Assembly: GCA_025667525.1 (NCBI GenBank)
Contig: CM046875.1
Span: 117,604,340-117,668,339, forward strand
Direction: 5' to 3'
Length of the DNA stretch: 64,000 nucleotides
DNA from: Glebionis coronaria
Lineage: Eukaryota; Streptophyta; Magnoliopsida; Asterales; Asteraceae
Below, in pieces: positions 48,913 to 62,200 of this stretch. Both the position numbers and the translations under genes were made by a program. Under the pieces are notes generated by a model. That model had not been told where the DNA came from. It was given only the letters and a program-made list of their open reading frames with translations, and made no database searches. Numbering within the stretch: position 1 is the stretch's first letter; each line of letters begins with the position of its first letter.

Positions 48913-51900
48913 CCTTTGTGCTAAAAACGTTTATTGAGTTAGAAAGGACTTGCATTTTGCCAATTCTTCTTCAACAAAGAAACCAAGAAGTTGACACTCA
49001 TTTGCACATTCTGGAAGATCCGCTTCTCCACCATGCTGCAGTTTCTAATTGCGACTCCTTCAGTAGTTTGTGAACCTGTTATGAGTCCTGGCTCATTCAC
49101 GACAACCATATTTACTGTCGGGTAAATTTTCTTAAAGTGATAGTTTACTTGCAGTTCTATTTTAAATTAATTTTTCACACTTGTCATATGTTCTTTTCAG
49201 CTCTATAGGATGTGAATCTGTAAAAAATATGGAATTCTATCTAAACTGTTCCAACGTTTTCCTTTATATATATAAACATCCATAGCAAAATGGAGCAGAT
49301 GTGTACCTATGATATAAACAATAAATTGAAAAATCTTTACGTCTTCTGGCCAAATATCTCTGGTGAATTTATGGATGTCTGCATAATTTTGATCATATCT
49401 CTTTGAAAGTTCTATGCATTAGAGATACAGTTTGGGTAACTTACAACCCATTTGACCCATTCAACTAACCCCACCCATTAAATTTTCCAAGATCGAGTGT
49501 TTATTTCATCATAAGATAAAAAAAAGGTACACGAAAAAGCAAACAACTATTTAACTGCTACACAATCGTCTCCAAATAGGATGAAAACATCTTGGATTTT
49601 TACATTTTTGCAAGAATCTGTGAAAACAATATTCAAATTTCGTTATATGAATTAATGGATAATTAGAAACTTAATATTTATAGAATAAGCCAAAAATGAT
49701 CAAGTACTTAAATTTCCGTGTAGAAATCCATAATTTTGTTTTACTGCAGTAGTGAACGGTTATGAATTTTTGTTGTCAAGATAGCCTCAAGAAGCTATCA
49801 ACGGCACGTTAAAGCAATATATGTGCTATCATATTTTGCTCCATTAATTCCTACTAACATCGTAGAAGTAAACTTCATCAGTAGCATCTTCAATCCAACC
49901 AAATCTGCCCAAAAAGTAAATACTTTTCCCCACGACTTTCAACCCCAATCCACATAATCTTTTTAGGCTAATGTTATAACTTATATGTGATGAACAGATA
50001 AGAGTTCTAAAACAACACATCCTATTTTGGGTTATTTTTCAACACTTCTGCGGGAAATCATTTACTCTCTCTGGATGAAAATCTTGTTCTAAGCTAAACC
50101 TAATAAGAGCTAAATCTTGTTCACCCACTTGTCACAATCATCGTCTACATAATAAGTGCTAAACCTATCTATTATTATATTTGCAGATCTATTATATAGA
50201 TATAATGCAACAGCTAAAAAACCTATAGATATGACAGGTAACGTAATCACAATTTAGCAGTTTAACACACCCAACATAAAAAATGCTACACTTATATAAA
50301 ATTGTAAAGATATTAGCTTACCTATGCTAAAACTATGACCTCTTCGGTTGTCAGCAGATAGTTTACCTCTGTAGTCATTTGATCATGGTCTTCAGATTGG
50401 TCCTGGAAAAAAAATCATCCTGAGAACAAATAAATAGACTAATAACCAAAGCAAAAATTAATGTGGTGATCATTAAGGTACATATAAAAAAGGAGTCTAA
50501 AAGGCACTTTACTACTTTTTGTAGTTGAAACTCCTTTTAACATATATGATAAAATGAACACGACAATGGTAGCATATATTATTCTTTATTGCTTCACTCA
50601 CCAGGGATAGATAAAAGTGCATCACATGACCTTCTCATCTGTTTGTTTCTATTTTACTTGGCCATCCTCCTCATCCGCGTCAGTCTATAAACACAAAAAA
50701 ACACTTGTAGTACAAAAGCATAGATTTCAATCTTAAAAATTACATGTCCTTGTCAAAGAATGTGCATAGCCATGTAAACATGACATTTCTTTCAGCTTTT
50801 AACTCTACCAGCGCTAATCAAGTTTGGAAGAAAGATCACAAGTCATATAACCGAACTCGACTCCTGGTTTTTTCTAGCTGCCAATAAACAATAGAGTACC
50901 AAATAAGTTCATGTTCACCTTTAACGAACATGTAAAGTGTAAAGAATAAAATAAAGAGACAAACCTATTTTAGTCTTTGATAGTATTATAAATTAACAAA
51001 TAAACTTAAACTTCATCTTGAAGATGTACATGTGGTTATTAATATAACTCGATGTATGGCACATATTACCTGAATTAGTTCATACACAATTGCAGGTGAT
51101 ATATCCACCGCCTTTTGAAACCATTCATGAGCCACTAATGAAAAGTTTCACAAACATTGCTCCTGACAGGATGTTCAGAACCTTTTGTCATAGTCAACCA
51201 ATGGGTTAGATCTTATGGATGTAGTGGGTTAAGTCAAGAGTTCTTCCTGCACCATTCTCGATGCAGCCCAATACGCTTTTGTTAGGATAGAGGTGCAATT
51301 GATTCCAGCTTTTCAACACCTAATTCTATATTTCTCCTTTAGTTAGCTTTTAAAAAGATGCATTCAAAATATATCGAGCTCGACTTGTATGTTTTTAACA
51401 AATACTTATTCATAAAAAATTAGAAAGTACCTGAATGTCTCTGATAGAAGAAGGGTGGCGAGAGATCGTGAGTCGAAATGCACATGAAAGTTTTCTACGG
51501 ATTCATCTACAAGAATTAGAACCTGTGCTTTCTGAGTTAGTAATGAGAAACATCAAGTTATTCTTTTCCATTCAAACCTCAAATTTGGATATGGAGAATT
51601 GATCATTTTACAATTACTACGAACTACTTGATAAAAAAGCTTATCCCTCATTATTTCACATACTATCCATTTCATAACCAAGGAAAAAAACTTCTATGGT
51701 GTTAAACCAGGATATGATAAAATCACAGCTAGTGGTATTCAATCTAAACAATGATAACTAAGAAACTGTAAGTGGACTCAACGATGTTCCAACATCCCTG
51801 TTGAGGTAATCCAATATATACAGGCTCTTTTATTTAATATGAATAGAGGAAGTTTCTTTATCTGGTCGCTTTTAAAATCTTTGAAAGAAATCAGGTCCGA

Positions 51901-52193
51901 TACTATCTCATTCCTTGCTGAATGCTAATAATTATTAGAATTAATTAACATGACAAATGGTCTGATTGTAGAGCACGAAAAAAAATTAATGGATGCTTTC
52001 ACCTTGATTGTAGCGCACACCTAAGTACCCTCCAGTAAGTTATGTCATCGAGTTTCGTGGTTGGATGCTCAATGCATCGAACTTCTCATTAAGTAACGAA
52101 GGAGGTAGCTCAGTGTGCATAATTTCTAAGCTACGTGTGGCTCATCGACTATGCATCCTATTAATTGGGTACCTGATTGTTCCTGTTAAAAAA
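48913..52193. other. Gene-poor stretch with unassigned exon-like islets
   Basis: No gene recognised. On the - strand, short segments with splice-like borders encode AHEWFQKAVDISPAIVYELI (about 51140-51072) and DESVENFHVHFDSRSLATLL (about 51510-51432). Acidic scraps lie near 50400 and 50665. They may be further captured fragments. Confidence 0.35.
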
Positions 52194-52331
52194 GAACCGA
52201 ACCGTCTATCAGGTTGTACGGTTATCTCAGAGGGTATATGTGTTATTGTGGTGGAAGGTGGTAACAAATGCATAAAACGTTACCAAAAGTTGATGCTCCA
52301 TCGTATAAACTGGGCTGCTGCTATGAAATAT
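52194..52331 (+). pseudogene. U4/U6 snRNP Prp3 fragment
   Basis: The + frame encodes EPNRLSGCTVISEGICVIVV, then EGGNKCIKRYQKLMLHRINW and AAAMKY, followed by TAG. This matches the C-terminal domain of the spliceosomal protein Prp3 (family consensus NRLTG...VVVEGG.K.IKRY.KLML.RI.W). Only about 46 residues are present and no upstream Prp3 sequence is recognised. It is on the opposite strand to the neighbouring CDPK and DUF707 fragments. Confidence 0.75.
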
Positions 52332-52334
52332 TAG

Positions 52335-54274
52335 GATCAGGATGAAGCCGACACATGTTCTTCATACCAAAAGAGGTGCCATGATGTCGACAGAATTTGT
52401 CACATCTCTGTAGATACATATAGGCTGATAGCAGTCTGCCATAGTTAATAAAAAGGGAGAGTTAAAAATTCTAACTGAATTTATTGTTAATGACCGTAAA
52501 AATTAAAAAATAGAACCAAGATGTGAAGTGAGACATATTTACCAATCAGGTTGCTCCTCCTTAAAATGCAGTGTTCTAAAAGTTGGATTAAGCGGGGCTG
52601 CTAGGCAGAGGGAGTTGTAATGATCAAATAAGCAGTTAGTTCAGTTAAGACGTATATTAAGAAAATTTAAAGTATAAATTGCTGTTAGTATCTGCTCAGT
52701 AAGAAAATGCACAAGGTCAACAACTTTTGAGTGCATAGCCTGTATGCAAAGAAAAAACTGTTACTAAAAAGCTTTTGGTGTACAAAAGCTAACTGTGGAA
52801 CATGAAGGAGTATCAATTTGTGTTATTTGTACCTCCATTATCAAATGTTAAACCTAAATAAAGGGTGAGTATTTGGAGCGTTGAGTTTCAAACTAAAGGC
52901 AATAAAGGGTTTTAAATAAATTAATATCACAAAAAATTAACAAAAACATATTCACTTTATTCAATTCGTTCAACATATAACTTAAACAGCCTATAACTGA
53001 TATAAGTAACAGATGCTACATCTAATTCAACATTCGATCCATTTAGATAATATACTATACATAAATTATACCTACCATCTATTTGCTCGATCACGCACCT
53101 CATCATACGCGAGATGAACCCTTGAGTGATCCATGCAACCTGCGATACTCAAATATTTGCAAACAAAGCTATATTATGCGAAGATAAATAAGCAAAAGTA
53201 CATGATTAATATGCTATATAATTATCAGTAGATACAAAACTCACTGAATGAATGAATGGTAATGAGAAGAGAATCTTGATAATAGGGTTTGTAAATAGCA
53301 CAGTGAAAGAATGACACACCGATTGAATGATATCGAGGATCCTGATAGTATAACACATGCTAGTTGTCTTTACTGCAACTATAGGATTGTGAAGGGGAGA
53401 TGGTTTGTCGAATAATCGAATATATCGAATGACTGAAAGATATATACAGATGAATGGAATATGAATCAGACACTTTTGAACATCAGAATCACATTTTTTT
53501 ATCTGAAAAGCTGAAATTCAGATAGTGGCACATTATATCAAGAGTCATCCCACTCCAATTATCTAATTTAAATCAAAGAAAAAATATATACTTGAGACGA
53601 TTTAATCCCTTTGTAGAAAAGCATTTAGGCGCTTGCAGCATGATTCATGTAGCAGCCATGACTGTATAAATAGATATAGCATCAGCAAGGTGAATCCTTC
53701 CCTATAGGAGGGTTTCAAAAGCAATCACAAGGTAGTGTCTTACGTGCTTATTGATTAGTATCAAGCTCAGCATCGGTCTTCTAAGACCTGACTGATTCAC
53801 AATCCTCGAGCAAAACAATCTCAAATAAAGTCTTGAGTATCTGAGGAGATAAACAAAATAGAGAAGTTCCAAATTTTTATAGTACCAGATACAATAGGAA
53901 AAATACCAGATACAATAGGAAAGGCCTATGGTCTCCGAATGAGCTAACAGGATGACCTTTTCTTGAGTCAAGATAGCCGTCTTTAGATCCAGTTCCTGTT
54001 GACCTCTGTTATGAATGAGTAAAAGAAAATAGTAACCACATTTAATCAATGAATACGTACCAGAATTAGCTCTCTAATGCCCTGAAAAAAGGTAACAAAA
54101 TTTAACTACATGTGTTCATGTAAAGCAGAGATGATAATTTTGACCCATTTGTCTTTGGAACATGTCAAACAGGAACATTGAGCTAACACAAGTTTGTAAT
54201 TATATATGACAGAGTAATTTATAACCCGCCTATTTCATCAAACGCTGATATATTTGGTAGAGGAAATGACAGAC
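52335..54274. other. Stretch with minor exon-like remnants
   Basis: No complete gene. An exon-like - strand segment near 53145-53085 reads GCMDHSRVHLAYDEVRDRAN after a GCAG acceptor; another near 54010-53940 reads GQQELDLKTAILTQEKVILL. Family not recognised for either. Confidence 0.35.
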
Positions 54275-55829
54275 CTGATCCCCAAGTGAAGGGAGTGTTT
54301 GATGAACTATCGGCTGAGCATCTACCACTCCTATCTTCTCATGAGCAGGCTGTATTAAGCAATGAAAAGGAGTGTCACATCAACCTGATTTAAAATCAGT
54401 AATCTAAGTGCAATCACGCATTTCAAATAAATAATATAATGTGAACGCTCACCTCTACACATCTCCTGAGGGAAAAATCAAGACCCCATCCATGGACCAT
54501 GTCATTCTGTAAACGTAAACAAATTATGTTCATACTTGATAGTAAGAAAAGAAAATACTATTCGTCGAATATAGATGTACGCTAAAGACAAGTCAAAACC
54601 TGGAGCATATGCCAAACGCAGCGCCATGCATTCCGTGAGAATACAGGTGCCATTATCTCAATAAATATGTGTTACTATAAATACTTTGTAAGGATTATTT
54701 AATTTAATAGCAGTTATAAAAGACCTGTGAAGCTTAAAGTCAGTACAACGGATGCCTTACTTGTGCACTTCGGTATCATTTCGTTTTTTAGTCATTTGCC
54801 ATGAAAATAGTCCACTGTTTTCTGATAAACCGGGCTGAGAAATTTCTAACCCGTGCTTCGTCATCAGTGCTATGTACCTACATACCATATTCTAAATGAG
54901 TTGAATGAAGACAAAATTATATATGAAGATGCTGATCGGTTTACACTTCACAAACATGAAAGGCAGAGGACAAGTAACTGACCTTCTTCATTGCTTTATC
55001 AATGTTTTCCTTCTGGTCATAACCCACAGTAAATGCTATAAGGTACTTTGGTTTGATACTCAAATCCTGCAAGTTTCCCCTACCAAATAAATACCTATTA
55101 CAAATGGACTTAACATAATTGCGCCTTAAATCAGCATTTCCAAACACTCCATTAGTTATGGTAGAATAGAAATAGCCTCTAAAGTAGGTACATTATATAG
55201 ATATGGCAGAAATACCTCACTCGGGGTACCCCACAATCTGCGAAGGTATAAATCAGACTCACACTCAACTAAACCCGGGGGTAGCGTTTCAGCTCCTCGG
55301 GGATTATCCAGAGCCCATATCTGCATTGCAAGTATTAGTATGATGTTCGTTATATTTCTTCTTATTTGACTATTGTTTTACGTATTATACCAAGACTTGC
55401 CAACAAACAAATTATGACAACTTATGAAATTTCAACCAAGTTGGTCATATCCATTTGATCAAATGGATTTTCACCTTTGTACTCCTATAATTATCTGATT
55501 GTGCAAGTTTATTTTGCTGCATAGAAGACCAGACATTCAAGGCTGCTTGAGTTGAGATGCCTGGGTGCTTCTTCTGAATGTCACGAAGATCAATGGAGTA
55601 GGCATGGTAGAGTGCATGTTCGTCTTCTGCATAGATGATAAACATAATGTCCTAATGTAATCAAAATATATCAAGATCAGCTTCATATTAAATCTGAGAG
55701 TAGATCAAAACAATAGAAGTGTGCCTTATCTATTAACACTATCGGGAATGACATTCCTAAAAAGAAACCAAGCATTACACCAGTGAAAGTCGTTATGACT
55801 ATTCTCGATGTATTATTTGGCCTTCCCAT
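54275..55829 (-). pseudogene. DUF707 gene lacking its central exons
   Basis: Seven or eight exon pieces in order. 55829-55725 is a type II membrane anchor (MGRPNNTSRIVITTFTGVML). 55651-55475, 55320-55216 (NPRGAETLPPGLVECESDLY) and 55066-54983 (KPKYLIAFTVGYDQKENIDK) follow. Then come pieces starting YIALMTKHGLEISQPGL (about 54875), about 54655-54600 (EIMAPVFSRNAWRCVWHML), 54506-54453 (NDMVHGWGLDFSLRRCVE) and 54349-54275. The family is plant DUF707, Golgi-type membrane proteins of unknown activity. Roughly 70 residues that follow AMKK in intact relatives, including the acidic core, have no space here (only about 100 bp), and a later Cys-rich piece is also missing. The first exon ends in a GC donor. 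Confidence 0.8.
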
Positions 55830-56107
55830 CGCGGTAGGTCCAGCCCTGAAAATCAGAAATTCAAAAATAACTTTAGTATGCTGAAATGAATTGTTTAGAA
55901 TATTTGCCATTGTTGATCGACTTTAGTATAAACCACTGCTAATGGCAAAAGGGGTATTAATCTGGTCCAGTTCTAAAAGTACATGAAGATACTTATTACA
56001 GTCACGACTGATAAAATGAGTTTCAAATACTGTATGAAATCTCAAAATGGTGATGATGACGTGGCAGTAGGTTCAGTCACATCTGATGAGAAAATCAAAC
56101 TTTCAGT

Positions 56108-56370
56108 AGCACCTCTTTACGGGCAATGTTAGACTCCATCAAGTCTATTGCAGCTTCAACAGCTCCTATTCAAGCTACATCCAGTAACTGATTTTAACAA
56201 AGTGTTTACAGCATTTGTATCACCATTGGTGATCTTTCCACCAAGATCCCCAAACGGTCGTGGTTACTGATGCATACATCCACTTCATACTTGCTCTTAG
56301 GAACAACCATTTCCTTTCCTCTAACGATCCTGCCTGCATGATCATACGCGACTTCCCTTTCACTTTTCCC
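56108..56370 (-). pseudogene. SLU7 splicing-factor fragment, frameshifted
   Basis: The - strand encodes GKSEREVAYDHAGRIVRGKE, then VPKSKYEVDVCISNH, then in another frame VWGSWWKDHQW, a stop and YKCCK. It resumes as GAVEAAIDLMESNIARKE. This follows the SLU7 protein (step-II pre-mRNA splicing factor), whose signature includes PKSKYEEDV and VWGSWWKDHQWGYKCCK. At least two frameshifts and several stops show it is dead. Neither start nor C-terminus is present. Confidence 0.8.
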
Positions 56371-56378
56371 TAATGATC

Positions 56379-56436
56379 ATATGATTCGTGATACGAATCA
56401 TATAATTATATATGATTCGTGATACGAATCATATAT
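56379..56436. repeat. Duplicated perfect palindrome
   Basis: Two adjacent hairpins share the arm TATGATTCG and the loop TGATA. 56379-56403 has a 10-bp stem and 56408-56436 a 12-bp stem. A third half-copy (ATATATGATTCGTGAGACG) follows near 56450. Confidence 0.8.
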
Positions 56437-56559
56437 GATTTTTGAAAATTATATATGATTCGTGAGACGTGATTGAAAAAAAATTAAAAAAAGGCTTAAA
56501 AATACTAACCAAGCAAAACTTTCTAACATCAATTATCCACAATTAAAAAATAATAATAT

Positions 56560-57000
56560 TCAAAAATTAAAAGATAACAATAAAAACAAATTACCTTATG
56601 ATGCTCATTCAGATCCACGTAATTCTTAAGTTACAGTTGAATCTGAATCAAAGAGATCAACTGATTTTTATGTCTTTTGGATTAGGATTTACATCCAATT
56701 AATTAGGGAAATCGGATTAGGGTTTAAAAGCAATACAATTAAAAGTGGATCAAATCAAAAATCGAATAATTTTGTTGTTATTTGATTAAGATTTAAATCC
56801 CGTTTTTATTAGGGAAAACTGGATTAGGGTTTAAAAGTAATACATTGAAAGTGGATCAAACAACAAAGATCAAAGATCAAAGATCAAAGATCAAATGTTT
56901 TTATTAACAAAGATCAAAGATCGAATAATTTGGTTGTGTTTTTTGGATTAATATTAAATCCCGTTGATAAGAGAATAAGGGATGTTGTGTGTGTGTGTTT
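56560..57000. repeat. Imperfect tandem duplication and (AAAGATC)n
   Basis: A unit of roughly 130 bp containing GGATTAGGGTTTAAAAG and AAGTGGATCAAA occurs twice with a partial third. An AAAGATC heptamer is repeated four times at 56864-56894. No gene. Confidence 0.6.
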
Positions 57001-57249
57001 TTTTACACAGTTTGTGTGTGAGAAAAATGAAAAAAAAAAAAAATACCATTATATATAGGCGCGGTATCAAAACGCGATTTGTTTAAAAAAACTGCGTTTA
57101 AAAATAGCGGTCCGCCCAAAATCAAGAAAAATGAGTTAAAAAAGGAAAAAAGTGAGATTTTTTAGCAAATACTCAAATCCTATTGGTTAAAAGATGTGAC
57201 TGGGATATGACTGGGATCTAAAACTGTGGTTTCAAGTCATAAATATACC

Positions 57250-57250
<1 letters not shown>

Positions 57251-57341
<91 letters not shown>
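57251..57341. repeat. (TA)n(GA)n microsatellite
   Basis: About 36 TA units, then about ten GA units, leading into Micron-like element B. Confidence 0.93.
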
Positions 57342-57730
57342 TAAGGATCCAGTGAGAAAAAAATCTAAAATAAGAAGTGGTGAGAAGAAACTAAAACTAC
57401 ACATTTGAGATGCAACGACCTACATTAGATGCATTTATATTCATGTAGATGCACCATCTTGAGTTTCGAAAGTTAATTTGATGTGTAGATGGTGCAAATT
57501 GATTTTCATGATTTTTGCCACGTGCAGAGGAACAAAAATATAGACAAATCATAAAATGCATCTAATATACGTATATGCATCTAATAAAAAGCTATACAAC
57601 ACGTTATGATGCATTACAATGCATCTAAGATTATAAAGATGCATCTAATTTAAGTGGATGCATATCGAATATGCGGTTATAGTTTCTTCTTATCCTTCTT
57701 ATTTTAAGGTTTCTTCTCATTTGATCATAA

Positions 57731-57746
<16 letters not shown>
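57323..57746. mobile_element. Micron-like element B, bounded by (TA)n
   Basis: Ends GAGTAAGGATCCAGTGAGAA and, reversed, GAGTTATGATCAAATGAGAA match element A. About 424 bp and non-coding, it has at least six ATGCATCTAA-type motifs in both orientations. GA repeats at the left and CT repeats at the right grade into (TA)n tracts. Confidence 0.6.

Positions 57747-57784
<38 letters not shown>
57731..57784. repeat. (CT)n(TA)n microsatellite
   Basis: About eight CT units, then about 19 TA units at the right edge of element B. Confidence 0.93.
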
Positions 57785-57786
<2 letters not shown>

Positions 57787-59316
57787 TTATATTATATATA
57801 AGAGGAGGGATATGCCACATAAGCATGCTTTTAATCCACCTCAGCAATATTGTGACGTCATCACTATGCATAAAATCCGGATTTGTTAAAATAGTGAGCC
57901 ATGGCAAGATTCGAACTCAGATCAAACAGATCAGAGACAAGTGCCTCAAACAATGGAGCAAACTACTGATTGCTGATGAATTGTTGAAAACAAATTATTA
58001 TACCTTTTGAAAACACAATTTTATATCAAAACTTTAAATTATACCGTATAATTCGTATATTCAAACCATCTTCCATTCGTATCTTCAAAACACCATTCGT
58101 CGTCTCTTCTTCTGAAAAATCATTAGGTTACTGGGTTTGAAAAATTATTAGTAGGTATTTTCTTATTGTTTAGTATGTGATGGATGGGTTTGAAAGATTT
58201 GCTCATGGACAGTTGATTATCCTTTCCTCTTAAACAAACTATTGTGATAAGATTATTGATTTTTGTAGCTCAATTTAGTCTGATTTTTGTATGCTGATCA
58301 TGCATGTTAAACACACAGGTACAACCCTATAAACTCATTCATTCGATTTGTTTTGCCCTTTTCTATTGTTTATGCTTCATAATGTTTGGTAATTGATGTT
58401 TTATTATAAACCCTAATATTTATCTCAACAAATACAACAACGTTTCATAACAGGAGATCCGAGCACGACTTCATGTACAGGTAATTTCAAAACCCCAAAT
58501 TGAATATCAAGTAGATCTGGTGCACGGCTTCTTTAAGAATATTGATCACATACATGTTATTTGGAATTATTATTTTCATAGTTTATGTTGTTTGATGTTA
58601 ATGGCTGACGCAGGTTTATAGTAGGGTAATACATGGAGCAAAAAGATGAACAAGACTAACAACTCAAGTCGGTCTTAAGGGATACCATACAAGTATTTTA
58701 GTAAGTTTAGTAATATATCTGTTTAGAATCCTAAAAAATATTGTGGGGAAATTCTCTAATGAGCAGATGATGGGCTCTACATGTTTTTCAGGTCTGCTCA
58801 CCCTTAGCTCGATTTGCCGTCTGGTCTTTATTCTATCCCATTTGTTGTCTCTTGGTGGATCGCAACTGTAGATGGCATCAAAGGCTTTGGAAATAATTAC
58901 TTGAAGGTATATGTGCATTACATACATATATATAAATTGGGATTTATAAAGAGTAGCGATAGGTTGTGCATTAATTATTTTGCCTTTGAAAGAGGTGTTA
59001 ATGTCGTTTATTAAAAAAGTTCCCCTCTTTCTGAAGCAACAATAAACAGTGTGACAGTTGGAGTACAAGTAAATTAAGCATATCTACTAAAATTGAACAG
59101 CATAGCAAGTAAGCACAAATCAGAAGCTACTTTTTTGACAGCATCTACTACAATTTTAGGCAGCAAGTTACGACAACAAACGCTTTCGACAGGGAAGGTT
59201 TTTGAGAGCAAATCGATTTCCAAAAGCATTTATATTTTGACAGCACCTTGCTTCTCGAAGCATCATCTAAAAGGCATTTGAGTGAGGTAATACATTTACT
59301 CTGCATAAACGTTAAC
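57785..59316. other. Gene-free stretch with a possible SINE relic
   Basis: On the - strand near 57900-57960 there is GAGTTCGAATCTTGCC, a weak B-box match in tRNA-like surroundings. A short exon-like + segment, EIRARLHVQ with AG/GT borders, lies at about 58455-58481. No gene recognised. Confidence 0.3.
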
Positions 59317-59317
59317 G

Positions 59318-59660
59318 GGGGATGAAATCGGTGGGTTTTGGATGTTGAAATGAGGTCTGAAATTAGTGGGGTTTTGTGCTGAAATGGGGGCTGAAATCAG
59401 TGCGTATGGGTGCTGAAATGTGGCTTGAGACGTGTGGGTTTAGAGGCTGAACTAGGTGAGTTTGGGGGCTCAAATGGTTGTCTGTTTGGAGATTGAAACG
59501 GGTGAGATTGATGGGTGGCTTCGGGTGCAGAAATGGGGGCTGCAGTAGGTACGTTTAGTTGCTGAAACGGGGACTGAAATGGGTGCGTTTTGAAGACGGA
59601 ACGGGGACTGAGATGTGGTGCAGTCGGCGTGTTTAAGTGCTTGCATAGGGCCTTAAACAG
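59318..59660 (+). repeat. G-rich degenerate minisatellite
   Basis: About ten loose copies of a 30-40-bp unit built on GTGCTGAAATGGGGGCTGAAA and GGTGCGTTT. The G-rich strand is +, with several GGGG runs. Units are diverged, so the array is old. Confidence 0.65.
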
Positions 59661-60588
59661 GTATGCTTAGGAGATGAGACGGGTCGAGCAGGTCAAGTCA
59701 TGAGTTATTTTGTACGTCCTTTCTGTCGAAAAAGTTAATTTTTGCTATGTATAATTAGTGCGTCAGTTATAATTCGTAATGTATAAAGATTTCAATGAGA
59801 CTTGAAGACCTAAAAAGAAGGTTTTAATGACATGTCATTACATGCAGACTTCAATCAGATGGGGATTGTTGCTGCCACTGATTTGAAATTACATATCGAA
59901 TATGCTGATGGGTCACATGCTACTAAAGACCGTAATGGAACTGGTCCAAATCACATGGTGCTAGACATCGAGTCTGTTGAGTTGGGAATTTCCGACAGGG
60001 AACTGCAACCGAGAGAAGACACATGACACAATTCCTTCGGTTCAACAAGTTGCTTCTCGAGTTTCTGATTATTCAGTGTGATCAATTCCGGTACGTTATT
60101 TGTTGTCAAAATATTTGATCTTGCATCTTTCACCTAACTGATAATTTGGCTTTTATCCTCAACAATTCCTAAGGGGCGCAACCATGACTACTGCTTATTA
60201 ACCTGCACCTCTTAATACTGTGTGATAAATTTTAAAAAGGGGGCAAAGGCAATGCATAAGAACTTGAATTGGTGGAAGCTTCCAACTTGAAGTGCAGTTA
60301 ACCCTGACTCCATCAATGTATAACACCTTCAAGCTTGATTCTTATATGCTGCATTTGCTAAACGAGCAAATGAGAAAAAATTACATATGATTTGAGGTGG
60401 AAATTCCAACGCCATTATAAATGTGTTGGATTTGGCTATACAAGTATTTTTTACTTCGCCTTACATTGTGATTTCCTTTAATTTAGACTCACATTCTGAA
60501 ACTGTGTTTTATTGTGATTTTAGGGATCGATCAAGAGCACTCACAGAGATGAAACCGTAGAAAGGCTACACACATGCTGTAGTTTTTG
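59661..60588. other. Unassigned stretch with an open exon-like segment
   Basis: 59847-60024 (+) stays open after an ACATGCAG acceptor (DFNQMGIVAATDLKLHIEYA); I do not recognise it. Nothing else found. Confidence 0.3.
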
Positions 60589-60699
60589 CATTGTCAGTTT
60601 GCGGACCTTCCACTTGGTTTAGCTGACTGTGGAGTGCTTCATCGCAATGAAGTCAGTGGTGCATTGACCGGTTTGACACGTGTTCGAAGATTTCAGCAG
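60589..60699 (+). pseudogene. Threonyl-tRNA synthetase exon fragment
   Basis: 37 codons ending at a CAG/GTACAC donor: [20 protein letters not shown], then [17 protein letters not shown]. This is the class II synthetase motif 2 region of ThrRS (consensus [34 protein letters not shown]), which binds the ATP and acceptor end. No other ThrRS exon is recognisable upstream or downstream within the window. An isolated fragment, not a working gene. Confidence 0.8.
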
Positions 60700-62192
60700 G
60701 TACACAATATTTTGATTAAGGTCTTTACTTTTGTGTAGCATACTTTTAGATCCCCGTTTGAAGATATGCACTTGTGTCAAAGTGTGTATGCTTGCTGGTT
60801 GCGTAACATGCTAAAACAAATGCAGGTTTAGGTTGCATTGGATTCGACTCTTTTGACCCGTAACCTTCTCGGCTCATCTTGCCACCTTAAGCATTAACTT
60901 AATACACCCTTGCTATGCATAAAAACATGTGGATGAAATAGTGCAGGCTGCCTCTAAACTACCTGATGTAAAGGTATTCAAGTGTATATTTACATCAATT
61001 CACTAGAAAAAATGTGCTCTCTTTATAGAACACATGACTCTAGGGGGACGAGTTGAGAGTGCACGTGCCTGAAAATGTGCGCTACAAACAAGAAGGCCCT
61101 ACAAATATGTTGTGGCACCTGGTAGTACCTACCATAGCTTTATATATCTTCAGGTAATAAAAAACTCATGTAACTGCAGTTTTACCTGAAAATAATTGAA
61201 TATACCCCTTTTTATTCAATTATTAAGCTTTATATTATGCCGTGGCACCAGGTAATAATCTCACAAGCTGAAAATTTAAAGGGGTGTTATTCAAATTTTC
61301 CGTGTGCTGCTTTTCCAAGCTGTCGGCCAGAAGTGGCTCCCTTCTCGATATGTTTTATTGAGCCATGCATTCTGCACCCATCCTTCTTAATGACAAAAAA
61401 GAAGACTAAAACGACAATGGGTAAAAATGGGAATTAAAACCAACATCCAAACACCCACTTAGTTTTGTCACACTATTAAGATGCCAAGATAGCATAAACC
61501 TGTTTTTTTACAAGGTTGTGTAAGTGTAAGCTCAAAAGGAAGCTCAAAAGGAATGGTCTCAACCCGAAAAAGAATGCATACGAAATCTACTGAAATCAAG
61601 TAAGTGCAAAATGAAATGTTCAGGTCTTGAATTACAAAAATTGTGCTCTGATGTTATTTTCGTTCTAAGTGTGAAAATATCTTATTTGTAATACCTTTCT
61701 CTTTCATTTGAAGCATTTCTTTCCATTCCTTCAGAAACACACTACAAAAGACAGAAGTAGTGCTGCCGATAAAATTGATAGGATTGTCATGAGTACCTCT
61801 TTCCTTTTGTTGTCTATATGACCTTCCATTGATTAAGAAGTGATAATATATAACGACTTTTACTAACAATAAATCGAAGGCAACCATTTTTATGTAAATA
61901 TTTTGATCTTGATCATCATCTAATATCTCATCAAACCCTAATATACATACACTTCTGCCATTTCTGATATATAAAGTTGCATATGACATACAATAGCAAT
62001 TCAAATAGGCTCTAATAGAGTTCCAAAGTGGAAATGATATTTTCAACAAGCCTATTAAGTCTTCGCAAGAGAAATAGCAGTAGATATATAGAAATTTCAA
62101 CATATTTATCAGACGTGCATCCCCATCACCAGAAGTATTTGATCTCTTTAATGACATAGTGCTGATCGCGTAAAGGATGATTGTGTATCATG
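60700..62192. other. No gene recognised
   Basis: AT-rich sequence with short ORFs lacking family features. The 167-codon open frame on the - strand (62157-61654) is Lys/Leu/Tyr-rich, has no recognisable domain and is probably chance. Confidence 0.35.
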
Positions 62193-62200
62193 GGCTGTAT

